In this document: positions 1 to 8,211 of the stretch, piece after piece
Layout of the letters: every line of letters starts with the position of its first letter
How positions within the stretch are numbered: position 1 is the first letter of the stretch
From: Eubacteriales bacterium
Lineage (GTDB): Bacteria > Bacillota > Clostridia > Monoglobales > Firm-18
Direction of reading: 5' to 3'
NCBI GenBank assembly: GCA_028697835.1
Contig: JAQVDK010000014.1
Location: 1-32,192, forward strand
Length of the DNA stretch: 32,192 bases
Translations under genes and position numbers: made by a program
Notes under the pieces: model-generated
Told to the model about the DNA's origin: nothing
Seen by the model: the letters and a program-made list of their open reading frames with translations, nothing else
Database searches by the model: none

Positions 1-51
1 ATCGGTGGACAAACTTGTAATTTTGTTGTAATATATAATATAGGTGATGGT

Positions 52-1407
52 ATGAAAGTAAAAACAGTTTTTTTCTGCAACGAGTGCGGATATGAATCCT
101 CAAAATGGCTGGGCAAATGCCCTGCCTGCGGAATGTGGAATACAATGGTTGAGGAAAGAATAAAGCCCGAGGATACCATTTCTGCCAAAACATCTTTCAA
201 CGGGCGAAAGGAAAAGCCTAAAAAGCTTAAAGAAATTGAAGTGGTGGACGAGGACAGGCTTAAAACAGGCATTTTGGAGCTGGACAGGGTTTTAGGCGGG
301 GGAATTGTAAAAGGCTCGCTGGTTTTGGTAGGCGGCGACCCGGGAATTGGCAAATCCACCCTGCTTCTTCAAATGTGCCAAACGGTTTGCCCGGGGGAGG
401 CTGTTTTGTATGTGTCGGGTGAGGAATCCCAAAGGCAGATTAAAATGCGTGCGGACCGCCTTGGTGTGGACAATGAGCGTTTGCTGCTGCTTTCCGAAAC
501 CAATTTGGAGGACATTATCCTTGAAATAGAAACATCAAGACCATCTCTTGTTATCATAGACTCCGTGCAAACCATGTATAGCAGCACCATAACCTCGGCT
601 CCGGGAAGTGTCAGCCAAGTCAGAGAGGTTACCCAGATTTTAATGAGGATTGCAAAGGAAAACAACATTTCCGTTTTTGTTGTGGGGCATGTTACAAAAG
701 AAGGGGCTATCGCAGGACCGAAGGTTTTAGAGCATATGGTGGATTGTGTTTTGTATTTTGAAGGCGAGCGCCACCAGTTTCACAGAATCCTGCGGGCTGT
801 TAAAAACAGATTTGGCTCTACTAATGAAATCGGTGTTTTTGAAATGAGCACATCAGGACTTTTAGAAGTTGCAAATCCTTCGCTTATGCTTCTTGCAGGA
901 AGGCCCGAAAACGTCAGCGGCTCTTGCGTAATATGTATTTTAGAGGGTACAAGACCGGTTTTGGCAGAAGTGCAGGCGCTGGTTTCAAAAACCAATTTCC
1001 CCGCCCCAAAGCGGATGGCAACGGGCATTGAGTATAACAGGGTATCCCTTATTATGGCAGTGCTTGAAAAGCGTGTAGGGTTTAATTTATCTTCCCAGGA
1101 TGCATATGTAAATGTAGTTGGCGGAATCAGGGTGGACGAGCCTGCCGCAGACCTTGGAATTGCCCTTGCCATAGCGTCAAGCTATAGAAACATATACATA
1201 TCAAGCAACGTCCTTGCTATTGGCGAGGTTGGTCTTACCGGCGAGATACGGGCGGTGAACGCCATTGAAAAGCGGATTTTAGAGGGAATAAAGCTTGGGT
1301 TTGAATGTATTATAATTCCTGAAGGAAATGGGTATAATATTGATATACCTGAAAATGTTGTCATTCATAAAGTGGCTAATTTGCAGCAGGTGCTAAATAT
1401 TTTTTGA
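52..1407 (+). CDS. radA: DNA repair protein RadA
   Basis: N-terminal zinc finger CNECGYESSKWLGKCPACGMWNTM, Walker A GGDPGIGKSTLLLQ, KNRFGS motif, C-terminal Lon-like region; 451 aa. Confidence 0.97.
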   Translation: MKVKTVFFCNECGYESSKWLGKCPACGMWNTMVEERIKPEDTISAKTSFNGRKEKPKKLKEIEVVDEDRLKTGILELDRVLGGGIVKGSLVLVGGDPGIGKSTLLLQMCQTVCPGEAVLYVSGEESQRQIKMRADRLGVDNERLLLLSETNLEDIILEIETSRPSLVIIDSVQTMYSSTITSAPGSVSQVREVTQILMRIAKENNISVFVVGHVTKEGAIAGPKVLEHMVDCVLYFEGERHQFHRILRAVKNRFGSTNEIGVFEMSTSGLLEVANPSLMLLAGRPENVSGSCVICILEGTRPVLAEVQALVSKTNFPAPKRMATGIEYNRVSLIMAVLEKRVGFNLSSQDAYVNVVGGIRVDEPAADLGIALAIASSYRNIYISSNVLAIGEVGLTGEIRAVNAIEKRILEGIKLGFECIIIPEGNGYNIDIPENVVIHKVANLQQVLNIF

Positions 1408-1432
1408 CTTTTTTTGAAAAAAGTAGTATAAT
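1404..1432 (+). promoter_or_regulatory. SigA-type promoter for the CarD-family gene
   Basis: TTGACT (1404-1409), 17-bp spacer, TATAAT (1427-1432); the -35 overlaps the radA stop codon (TGA 1405-1407). Confidence 0.75.
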
Positions 1433-1487
1433 TGTAAGTATGGAGTGTTTTTAAAAGCTCATAACAACAATGGGAGGTAAGTTATTA

Positions 1488-1982
1488 ATGTATAATATAG
1501 GTGACAAGATAGTTTATCCCATGCATGGCGCAGGGATAATAGAGGCGATTGAGGAAAAAAAGTTTCTCAAGCAAAAGCAGTCATACTATATAATGCGAAT
1601 GCCCATTGGCGATATGAAGGTTATGATTCCCGTTTGCAATTGCGAAGAAATCGGCATAAGAAATATTGTTGACAGGGATACCGCTTGCGGGATTTTAGAA
1701 CAATTCAAGCATTTAAAAACCGACATCAACGACAACTGGAACAAACGGTACAGGGAGAATCTTGGCAAAATTCGCTCGGGTGATATTTTAGAGGTTTTGG
1801 ACGTGGTAAAATCCCTGATGATTCGTGACAGGCTAAAGGGACTTTCCACCAGCGAGAGGAAAATGCTGAACAATGCCAAGCAAATCGTAATTTCCGAGTT
1901 GGTTTTGGCAAAGGTCGCACTTTATGAGGAAATCGAAAAGATAATGGAAGAGGTTGTTGAAGAAGAATGTAACCATATATAA
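1488..1982 (+). CDS. CarD family transcriptional regulator (RNAP-interacting domain)
   Basis: MYNIGDKIVYPMHGAGIIEAIEEK... N-terminal CarD/TRCF RID signature and helical C-terminus; start chosen at 1488 with upstream GGGAGG rather than 1470. Confidence 0.9.
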   Translation: MYNIGDKIVYPMHGAGIIEAIEEKKFLKQKQSYYIMRMPIGDMKVMIPVCNCEEIGIRNIVDRDTACGILEQFKHLKTDINDNWNKRYRENLGKIRSGDILEVLDVVKSLMIRDRLKGLSTSERKMLNNAKQIVISELVLAKVALYEEIEKIMEEVVEEECNHI

Positions 1983-1989
1983 TGCACAG

Positions 1990-2020
1990 CGCTGACAATT
2001 TGTGTTTGCCAGCGTTTTTT
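1990..2020 (+). terminator. Rho-independent terminator after the CarD-family gene
   Basis: CGCTGACAA ... TTGCCAGCG stem with one mismatch, followed by TTTTTT. Confidence 0.7.
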
Positions 2021-2044
2021 ATTTTTTAGCAGGAAAATGCAAAC

Positions 2045-2079
2045 AAAACAGGCTTCCATATATCAGGGAAGCCTGTTTT
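2045..2079. terminator. Bidirectional terminator between the convergent CarD-family and GH127 genes
   Basis: Perfect 13-bp inverted repeat AAAACAGGCTTCC (2045-2057) / GGAAGCCTGTTTT (2067-2079). Confidence 0.75.
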
Positions 2080-2088
2080 GCATATATT

Positions 2089-4044
2089 TTATTCGGGCAG
2101 GCGGGTAAGTATCCATGCCGCCATTTTGCTTTCGTCTGTCCACAGCTTTCCTGCCGAGGCATAATCCGTTACCCTAAAATGCCCCCCGTCATTGGTGGGA
2201 ATACAAAGCTCGATTATATGCTCGTATGGCGCAATGTCTGTTTCGGGGAAAACCGCTGTAACATACCCCGATTTGTCAACGGCTATGTCCAAAGGCTTAT
2301 CCACATCAACTCCAAGGCGCCTTTCGGCTGTCAGCACCAGGGGACCTCGGCGCAGTGCCACATGGTATTTGGCTAAAGGGTCCTCCCTGTCGTAAGTGGG
2401 TATCATGTAATTTTGTCCCCATATTACTTTGTTCATTAGTATTTCTTCGCCGTAAGGGGTTGGATAAATTGCTTGCGTGCGCATATCCAACGAAAGCTCT
2501 ATAAAGTCGCCTTCTTTCCATTTGCGAGTTAGCGATATGTAGCCTTCCTGTGGCTCTACACCCTCCCCGTTTACCGATATATTTGTGTCTTTGCTCCATG
2601 CCGGGTTTCTGAGCATTAAAGTAAATTCTTCTTCCAAGGCCTTCGATATTTCAATGCGGATATCCCCATGTTTTGGGTATTGTGTTTGTATATGCAGCGT
2701 TAGTGGGCTTCCTGCGGGAGTTTTGGCAGAAATTGTGCCGGGGTTGTATAAATTCAGCACAATGCCTTGTTTTGAGCGCATCAGCGTCATTTTTGGGATT
2801 AGCCCGCCTCCTGCCGCGCCGATACAAGCGCAGCACCCGTAGTAATGCTTATCCGGCATAATTTTAAAACCGCCGATACCGTTTCCCCTTGTGCCTGATG
2901 TAAGGGGGCTGTAGCTGTCAAAGGGCAGGGGTCGGATAACAAGGTCCGGATAATCCTGTTTTATTGACGGCTCTATGGTTTTTTCCGTGTTTACAGAGCC
3001 TAAATAAGCGTTATACAATGATTGCTCGAAGGCATCCGCATATTTGGGGTTTCCTGTTAGCATGGTTAGCTGGTAAAAGAATTTCATCAAGGTTACGGTT
3101 ACACAGGTTTCTTGCAAAATGTTTCCGTTGGTGGTGTTTGCCTGCCTTGCGGTTGAATGGTCAAACAGCTCGTGCGTGCAGCCGCTGCAGCCGATTATTG
3201 TAAAATCCTTTTCTAAAATCCTGTTGGCAAAATTTACAATGGCAACCTTGTATTTTTCGATTTTTGTAATCCTGTAATATTCCAACAGCCCTTCAAAGCA
3301 GGAAATCATCTCATATGCTTTTGTTACGGGATATTGATAGGGGTAAAAGTCGTTTTGAAAGGCAAGCTCAAAAATATTTACCACCGATGTTCCGCCTGTT
3401 TCGACGATATATGTTGCAAAATCAAAATATTTTTGCTCGTGTGTAAGGTTATACAGCCTTACAACGGGCTCGAGAAGCGAAGCGGAGTTTAAGCCCCTCC
3501 AATGGCTTGTGGCGTGTGTTATGGGAAGCTTTCCTTCCTCCAAAGGTCCTATTTTGGACATTATATAATCAAGCTGGCGACTTAAGCAGGATACAATCCT
3601 GTCAATCAAAAGTGCATCGTCGCATATTTCAATAAAATATTGCATACCAAGGAGTACATACTTCCTGCACCAGATATCCCAGCCGCTAAATTCTTTTTCA
3701 AAGGGATAGCTGCTGATTCTGCCGTTATGGTCAAAGCTTTCCGTCATATCTTTTACTGTTTGGGCAAGAATTTCATATAGTTTTTTGTTTCGGGTGTAAG
3801 AATAGATAAAACAGGCGCCCCTCATCATTTTGCCCCAATACTCTCCGCGCCAGCCGTTGTCTGTGTCGGTGTGCTGTCTGAATTGATTGACAAACCGACT
3901 CCAGGTATCCGGGTCCATTAACTGAAAGGCCTCAATATAGCGTATTGTTTTGTCGATTATTCCTTCAAATTTGCAAACATTGTCCTGACTGCCGAAGAAA
4001 ACATTTGCGTTTGGCTTTGTAAAATTCGCACTGCTACGGTGCAT
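2089..4044 (-). CDS. Glycoside hydrolase family 127-like protein (DUF1680; beta-L-arabinofuranosidase family)
   Basis: DUF1680-like alpha/alpha barrel N-terminus (WRGEYWGKMMRGA), ETC motif and GCC motif corresponding to the Glu/Cys active-site residues of GH127; start at MHRSS (4044) preferred because of upstream GGGAGG. Confidence 0.85.
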   Translation of the reverse strand: MHRSSANFTKPNANVFFGSQDNVCKFEGIIDKTIRYIEAFQLMDPDTWSRFVNQFRQHTDTDNGWRGEYWGKMMRGACFIYSYTRNKKLYEILAQTVKDMTESFDHNGRISSYPFEKEFSGWDIWCRKYVLLGMQYFIEICDDALLIDRIVSCLSRQLDYIMSKIGPLEEGKLPITHATSHWRGLNSASLLEPVVRLYNLTHEQKYFDFATYIVETGGTSVVNIFELAFQNDFYPYQYPVTKAYEMISCFEGLLEYYRITKIEKYKVAIVNFANRILEKDFTIIGCSGCTHELFDHSTARQANTTNGNILQETCVTVTLMKFFYQLTMLTGNPKYADAFEQSLYNAYLGSVNTEKTIEPSIKQDYPDLVIRPLPFDSYSPLTSGTRGNGIGGFKIMPDKHYYGCCACIGAAGGGLIPKMTLMRSKQGIVLNLYNPGTISAKTPAGSPLTLHIQTQYPKHGDIRIEISKALEEEFTLMLRNPAWSKDTNISVNGEGVEPQEGYISLTRKWKEGDFIELSLDMRTQAIYPTPYGEEILMNKVIWGQNYMIPTYDREDPLAKYHVALRRGPLVLTAERRLGVDVDKPLDIAVDKSGYVTAVFPETDIAPYEHIIELCIPTNDGGHFRVTDYASAGKLWTDESKMAAWILTRLPE

Positions 4045-4135
4045 ACTTGCTACCTCCCTGTATTGATTGATTTTGATATTTAACAAGTAAATGTTTAAAG
4101 CCGCCTTGTTTGTAAAAAAACAACCGTTTTACTAT

Positions 4136-4163
4136 ATTTTAACACATATTTTTGCATTTGCAA
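4136..4163 (-). promoter_or_regulatory. Putative promoter for the GH127 gene
   Basis: Minus strand TTGCAA, 16-bp spacer, TAAAAT. Confidence 0.45.
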
Positions 4164-4170
4164 TTGCAAA
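4157..4170. promoter_or_regulatory. Candidate operator palindrome between GH127 and araC-type genes
   Basis: Perfect 14-bp palindrome TTTGCAATTGCAAA overlapping the putative GH127 -35 box. Confidence 0.4.
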
Positions 4171-4234
4171 AACTTAGCATGTAAAATTGACTTAATTTGA
4201 TATTTGTGATACCATAAAGGCAGGAGGTGCTTAT

Positions 4235-5149
4235 ATGGCAGGCTATAAACAGGATATTTTGACTGCTTTGCAAACCATGGGAAGTGAGCGGAGCAGAGAT
4301 TTTAGCAAAATAGAACGTATGGAAAAGTATGTAAGCAATGCCAATAAAAATGTGCATCTTTGCATGCACCCGTCAGATACGCTGCATTACTATCATACTC
4401 ATGATTTTTTCGAGATAAATTATGTATATGAAGGCAGCTGTATTAATCAGATAGAAGGCAAAAGCCTGCAAATGACCAAGGGGGATATGCTGTTTATCCA
4501 TCCCGGCACCTTCCATACGGTATATTCGGACGACTCAAGCAGGGTAGTGAATATACTTATACGCACCCCGTTTTTTATAAAAAATTTCGTTAATATTGAT
4601 GCGCAGGATTCCTCCCTTGAGTTATTTTTGTGCAAAGCCGGGAACAAATCATATTATAAATATTTAATGTGTAGGGGAAAAGAAGTTTTTGATGTAATAG
4701 CCCAGCTGGTCAAAGAAGAGCATGAAGGCAGCACAAACGCCGAAATAATGCAAGAAGCACTGTTTTCTGCCATGATATGCAGGCTTTCACGGGAGGGGGG
4801 CGGCATGGTGCTCTCGGACGTGAGGGGAGTATCCTCAAGCAGTATGGTTGACATTTTGCAATATGTATATGCGAATTTTGCCGACGTAACCCTTTCGGAG
4901 CTTTCCGAAAAATTCAGCTATTCCCGGGCTCATATCAGCAGAATGTTTTCACAGCAGACGGGAAAAAGCTTTACCGACACGCTTTTGGAAATTCGTATGG
5001 ATTATGCAAAAACATACCTTATTGAAACGGATAAAAAAATAGCAGAGATAGCCCGTCTTTTAGGCTATGAAAGCGTGGAATACTTTCAGAGGGCATTTAA
5101 ACTGTATTTTGGCGTTACGCCGCTGTCTTTCAGAATGAAAAATAGGTAG
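4235..5149 (+). CDS. AraC family transcriptional regulator (cupin sensor plus two HTH motifs)
   Basis: N-terminal cupin-like region (HTHDFFEINYVYEGSCINQIEG), C-terminal AraC HTH (LSELSEKFSYSRAHISRMFSQQTGKSFTDTLLEIRMDYAKTYL...VEYFQRAFKLYFGVTPLSFR). Confidence 0.95.
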   Translation: MAGYKQDILTALQTMGSERSRDFSKIERMEKYVSNANKNVHLCMHPSDTLHYYHTHDFFEINYVYEGSCINQIEGKSLQMTKGDMLFIHPGTFHTVYSDDSSRVVNILIRTPFFIKNFVNIDAQDSSLELFLCKAGNKSYYKYLMCRGKEVFDVIAQLVKEEHEGSTNAEIMQEALFSAMICRLSREGGGMVLSDVRGVSSSSMVDILQYVYANFADVTLSELSEKFSYSRAHISRMFSQQTGKSFTDTLLEIRMDYAKTYLIETDKKIAEIARLLGYESVEYFQRAFKLYFGVTPLSFRMKNR

Positions 5150-5171
5150 GCCGTTTTATCGGCACCGAGCA

Positions 5172-5936
5172 TCAAAGCTCATAGATAACCTTTGCAACAG
5201 CACCGTTGTCGTTTGAAACGGTAACACGGTCGGCGATGTCTAAAACCTCCTGACAAGCATTTGCAACAGCATAGCCAATGTCGGCGCATTTTATCATTGT
5301 AATGTCGTTTTCATAGTCGCCAATGCAAACAACTTTGCGAACGGAAGGAAGATGGCATCTTAGGGCTTTGACCGCATCGCCCTTTGTGCCGATGGGGGAG
5401 AGGATTTCAAGCCCGGTTGCCCAGCTTCTGACAAAATTATATTTTTCACTAAACGCAGATTCTGTCAGTAGTTTTTGAAGGTTTTTTGTGCTGTTGGCAT
5501 CTTCCATATAAAGCACAAATTTACACCACTGTTTTTTGTGGTACAGTCCTAACAATTCAGATTTTTGCTCCACTGCAAAATTATAGGAATTATCTAAAGA
5601 ATGAAGTGTGATAAAATTAATTCCTTTCCAGTTTTCCCAGATAAAATCGAATAAATCAAGAGAGTTTGAGGGCATAAAGGATTTCTTTATAAAACAGCTT
5701 TTTTCAAAATCATACAAGGTGGCTCCGTTGTGAGCAATTACCGGACAATTCAATTCAATATGCTCCAAAAAGCTTGAAAGATAAAAGGGGCTCCTTCCCG
5801 AGGCAATGGTGAAAAGTCCTCCGTTTTGCTGGAAATACGAAATAGCATGCGCCACTTCTTGTGTAATAGCATTCTTGCTGTTTACAAGCGTTCCGTCCAA
5901 ATCACTGCAAATTAAAATACCACTGTATTTTGCCAT
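5172..5936 (-). CDS. HAD superfamily Cof-type phosphatase
   Basis: SDLDGTLVNSKNAIT motif I, IASGRSPF, and C-terminal GDYENDITMI motif. Confidence 0.92.
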   Translation of the reverse strand: MAKYSGILICSDLDGTLVNSKNAITQEVAHAISYFQQNGGLFTIASGRSPFYLSSFLEHIELNCPVIAHNGATLYDFEKSCFIKKSFMPSNSLDLFDFIWENWKGINFITLHSLDNSYNFAVEQKSELLGLYHKKQWCKFVLYMEDANSTKNLQKLLTESAFSEKYNFVRSWATGLEILSPIGTKGDAVKALRCHLPSVRKVVCIGDYENDITMIKCADIGYAVANACQEVLDIADRVTVSNDNGAVAKVIYEL

Positions 5937-5971
5937 TTTACTGTCCTTTCTTTTTTATGTTATAAAAATAT

Positions 5972-6721
5972 CTAAACTTTGAATACCCAAACCTTCAAAA
6001 CAGCAAGGCATTCGCGAAGATAGTTTACGGGCGCTGTGTACCAATCGGTTTTAGCACCTAAGCGAGCTGAAGGAATTGACGCCTGCCTCGAAATGTATCC
6101 CGCCCTGTATGTGTGAAAGTCGTTGGTAATAAAAGCTGCATTGTATTCCCTTCGGAATATTTCATCAAGCAGTTTTTTTGAGTATAAAAAATTTTCATAT
6201 GTACTTGTGGATTTATCCTCTTTTATTATGCGGCTCTCATCCACACCTCGGCTTATCAGGTACTGTGCCATTGCCTCGGCTTCGGGTATGTCCTCTTGAG
6301 GTCCTTGCCCGCCTGATACAACTATGATGCAGTTTTTATTGATTTTGGAATATTCCACAGCCTTCTCAAGGCGATGGGCGAGGGGAAGGGATACATGCTT
6401 TCCGCGCACAGCGGCACCAAGCACGATTATAGCGTCTTCCGTATAGTTTACAGTATCCGTTTTCCCGTATATATACAAAAACGAAATTAATATGCACAAA
6501 AAAGCCGCACATGCATAACCGGCATATCGAATAGCCTTCAATATACCGGTTTGCGCCAGCTTGTTAATTTGTTTAAGCCATATTCCATAGATAAGCAGGA
6601 CAAACCCTGCACCGCAACTTAAAATCAGTCCCAAATTGAAATTTGAAACCATTGACATGAAAATTGTAATTAAAGTCAGGAAACCTCCTGCGGTTATTAA
6701 AGCAAATCTTATAAAACTCAT
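5972..6721 (-). CDS. YdcF/SanA-like (DUF218) membrane protein
   Basis: Several N-terminal TM segments, then AIIVLGAAVRGKHVSLPLAHRLEKAVEY and VVSGGQGPQEDIPEAEAMAQYL typical of DUF218. Confidence 0.9.
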   Translation of the reverse strand: MSFIRFALITAGGFLTLITIFMSMVSNFNLGLILSCGAGFVLLIYGIWLKQINKLAQTGILKAIRYAGYACAAFLCILISFLYIYGKTDTVNYTEDAIIVLGAAVRGKHVSLPLAHRLEKAVEYSKINKNCIIVVSGGQGPQEDIPEAEAMAQYLISRGVDESRIIKEDKSTSTYENFLYSKKLLDEIFRREYNAAFITNDFHTYRAGYISRQASIPSARLGAKTDWYTAPVNYLRECLAVLKVWVFKV

Positions 6722-6738
6722 AATCCCACCTTAAACAG

Positions 6739-7542
6739 CTACCATTTTCGGCTGCTGCCCCCGCCGCCGGAGGAACCGCCGCCACCCTTGAAACCACCGC
6801 CAAAACCTCCACCGCCGAAGCCGCCACCTCCAAAGCCGCCGCCTCCAAAGCCGCCTCCGCCGCCTCGTCCGCCTCGGCGACCGCCAAACAAGATGATGGA
6901 AGTTATAACAAATTTGGTTATCCTTCCGCGGTTAAAAATTAAATCAAGAAGAAACAATACTATAATTATTATGCCGCCAAGGTCAAAGTCCTCTTCGTTT
7001 TCCGAGCGGTCCACATCATATTCTTTTGAAACGCTGCCAAGGGTTACATTATATTCTTTGGCAATTTCCTGTGCCAAAACTTCGGTTGTAGAGATAATTG
7101 CCATATCAAAATTTCCTTCTGCTAAATATGGTATAAGGTAATTATCCTGAATACGTCCCGTTTTACCGTCGGGAAGCGCACCTTCCAGGCCATACCCAAC
7201 CTCTATCCTCGATTCTCTTTCGTTTATCGCCAAAAGAAGAAGCACACCGTTGTTTTTGTCCTTTTGACCGATACCCCATTTTCTAAAAAGCTCCAGGGCA
7301 TATTCTTCGATTGTATTGTCGCCTATGCTCGGAACAATTACCACAACAAGCTGCGCCGTTGTTTTGTTTTCGACTTCCCTTGCAAGGCCTTCCGCCTGGG
7401 ATTTTGCGGAAGTGCTTAAAACATTTGCAAAATCGTTAATGTAAGAATCGGTGGGGTTGGGGATTTTTGCCTGAACCAAAACGTTAAGAAGGCATAGCAA
7501 GACCAGTGAAAAACAAGCTGAAAAACGTAGTTTTTTCGTCAT
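6739..7542 (-). CDS. TPM domain-containing protein with Gly-rich C-terminus (YgcG-like)
   Basis: Signal peptide, TPM domain (DSYINDFANVLS...VVIVPSIGDNTIEEYALELFRKWGIGQKDKNNGVLLLLAINERESRIEVGYGLEGALPDG), TM segment, GGGGF repeats. Confidence 0.93.
   Translation of the reverse strand: MTKKLRFSACFSLVLLCLLNVLVQAKIPNPTDSYINDFANVLSTSAKSQAEGLAREVENKTTAQLVVVIVPSIGDNTIEEYALELFRKWGIGQKDKNNGVLLLLAINERESRIEVGYGLEGALPDGKTGRIQDNYLIPYLAEGNFDMAIISTTEVLAQEIAKEYNVTLGSVSKEYDVDRSENEEDFDLGGIIIIVLFLLDLIFNRGRITKFVITSIILFGGRRGGRGGGGGFGGGGFGGGGFGGGGFGGGFKGGGGSSGGGGSSRKW
6806..6865. repeat. 15-bp tandem repeat encoding FGGGG units of the TPM protein
   Basis: Four adjacent 15-bp units: CCTCCACCGCCGAAG, CCGCCACCTCCAAAG, CCGCCGCCTCCAAAG, CCGCCTCCGCCGCCT. 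Confidence 0.75.
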
Positions 7543-7566
7543 TGCAATGCCTCCTTTGATTTATAA

Positions 7567-8133
7567 TTAAAACTGTACCTTTGGCGCATCTTTTGCAGAT
7601 TCCGAAGCTTCAAAATAATCTCTTTTTTCATATTTCAACATTGAAGCGTATATGTTGGTCGGGAACTTTTGAATGGTTGCGTTATAGTCTCTAACTGCAT
7701 CGTTATAGTCCTTTCTTGCAACCGCCAAACGGTTTTCCGTTCCCGAAAGTTCGTCCATAAGATGTTGAAAATTCTGGTCGGCTTTTAACTGCGGATATGA
7801 TTCCGAAAGAACCAAAAGCCTGCCGATTGCATTTGACAGAGCATCATTGGCCTGGGCGGCTTCATTAGCGCCGGATGCACCTATAAGTCTTGAGCGCGCC
7901 TCGGCAATGTCGCTGAAAACCTCTTGCTCGTGGGCTGCATATCCTTTTACCGTTTCAACCAAGTTTGGAATTAAATCTGCCCTTCTTTGAAGGTTGTTTT
8001 CCACCTGGCTCCACTTACTGTCAACTTCCTCGTTTAAAACAACCAAAGAGTTATAAGTACCTTTAATGCTTGAAAATGCTAAAAAAGCTAATAGAACTAC
8101 AACACCAAGTACAATCCACTTTTTATTTTTCAT
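7567..8133 (-). CDS. LemA family protein
   Basis: N-terminal TM helix then YNSLVVLNEEVDSKWSQVENNLQRRADLIPNLVETVKGYAAHEQEV (LemA signature); start set to MKNKK because the promoter -10 (8178-8183) lies just upstream of the longer ORF start at 8172. Confidence 0.93.
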   Translation of the reverse strand: MKNKKWIVLGVVVLLAFLAFSSIKGTYNSLVVLNEEVDSKWSQVENNLQRRADLIPNLVETVKGYAAHEQEVFSDIAEARSRLIGASGANEAAQANDALSNAIGRLLVLSESYPQLKADQNFQHLMDELSGTENRLAVARKDYNDAVRDYNATIQKFPTNIYASMLKYEKRDYFEASESAKDAPKVQF

Positions 8134-8177
8134 GGCAAAATCATCTCTCTTTCTGATTCTATAATAATACAATTATT

Positions 8178-8206
8178 ATTATACACTATTTTTCCCAATG
8201 TTCCAA
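8178..8206 (-). promoter_or_regulatory. SigA-type promoter for the LemA/TPM/YdcF/HAD cluster
   Basis: Minus strand TTGGAA, 17-bp spacer, TATAAT. Confidence 0.6.
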
Positions 8207-8211
8207 TAGAA

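Noticed and set aside
2002-2376. 124-aa plus-strand ORF
   Set aside because: Runs through two terminators and antisense to GH127; no recognizable domain.
6573-6887. Ala/Glu-rich 104-aa minus-strand ORF
   Set aside because: Alternative frame of the GGGGF repeat region of the TPM gene plus the start of YdcF; low-complexity artefact.
6788-7141. Pro/Lys-rich 117-aa plus-strand ORF (PPPPK repeats)
   Set aside because: Antisense translation of the same Gly-rich repeat; no supporting start signal or homology pattern.
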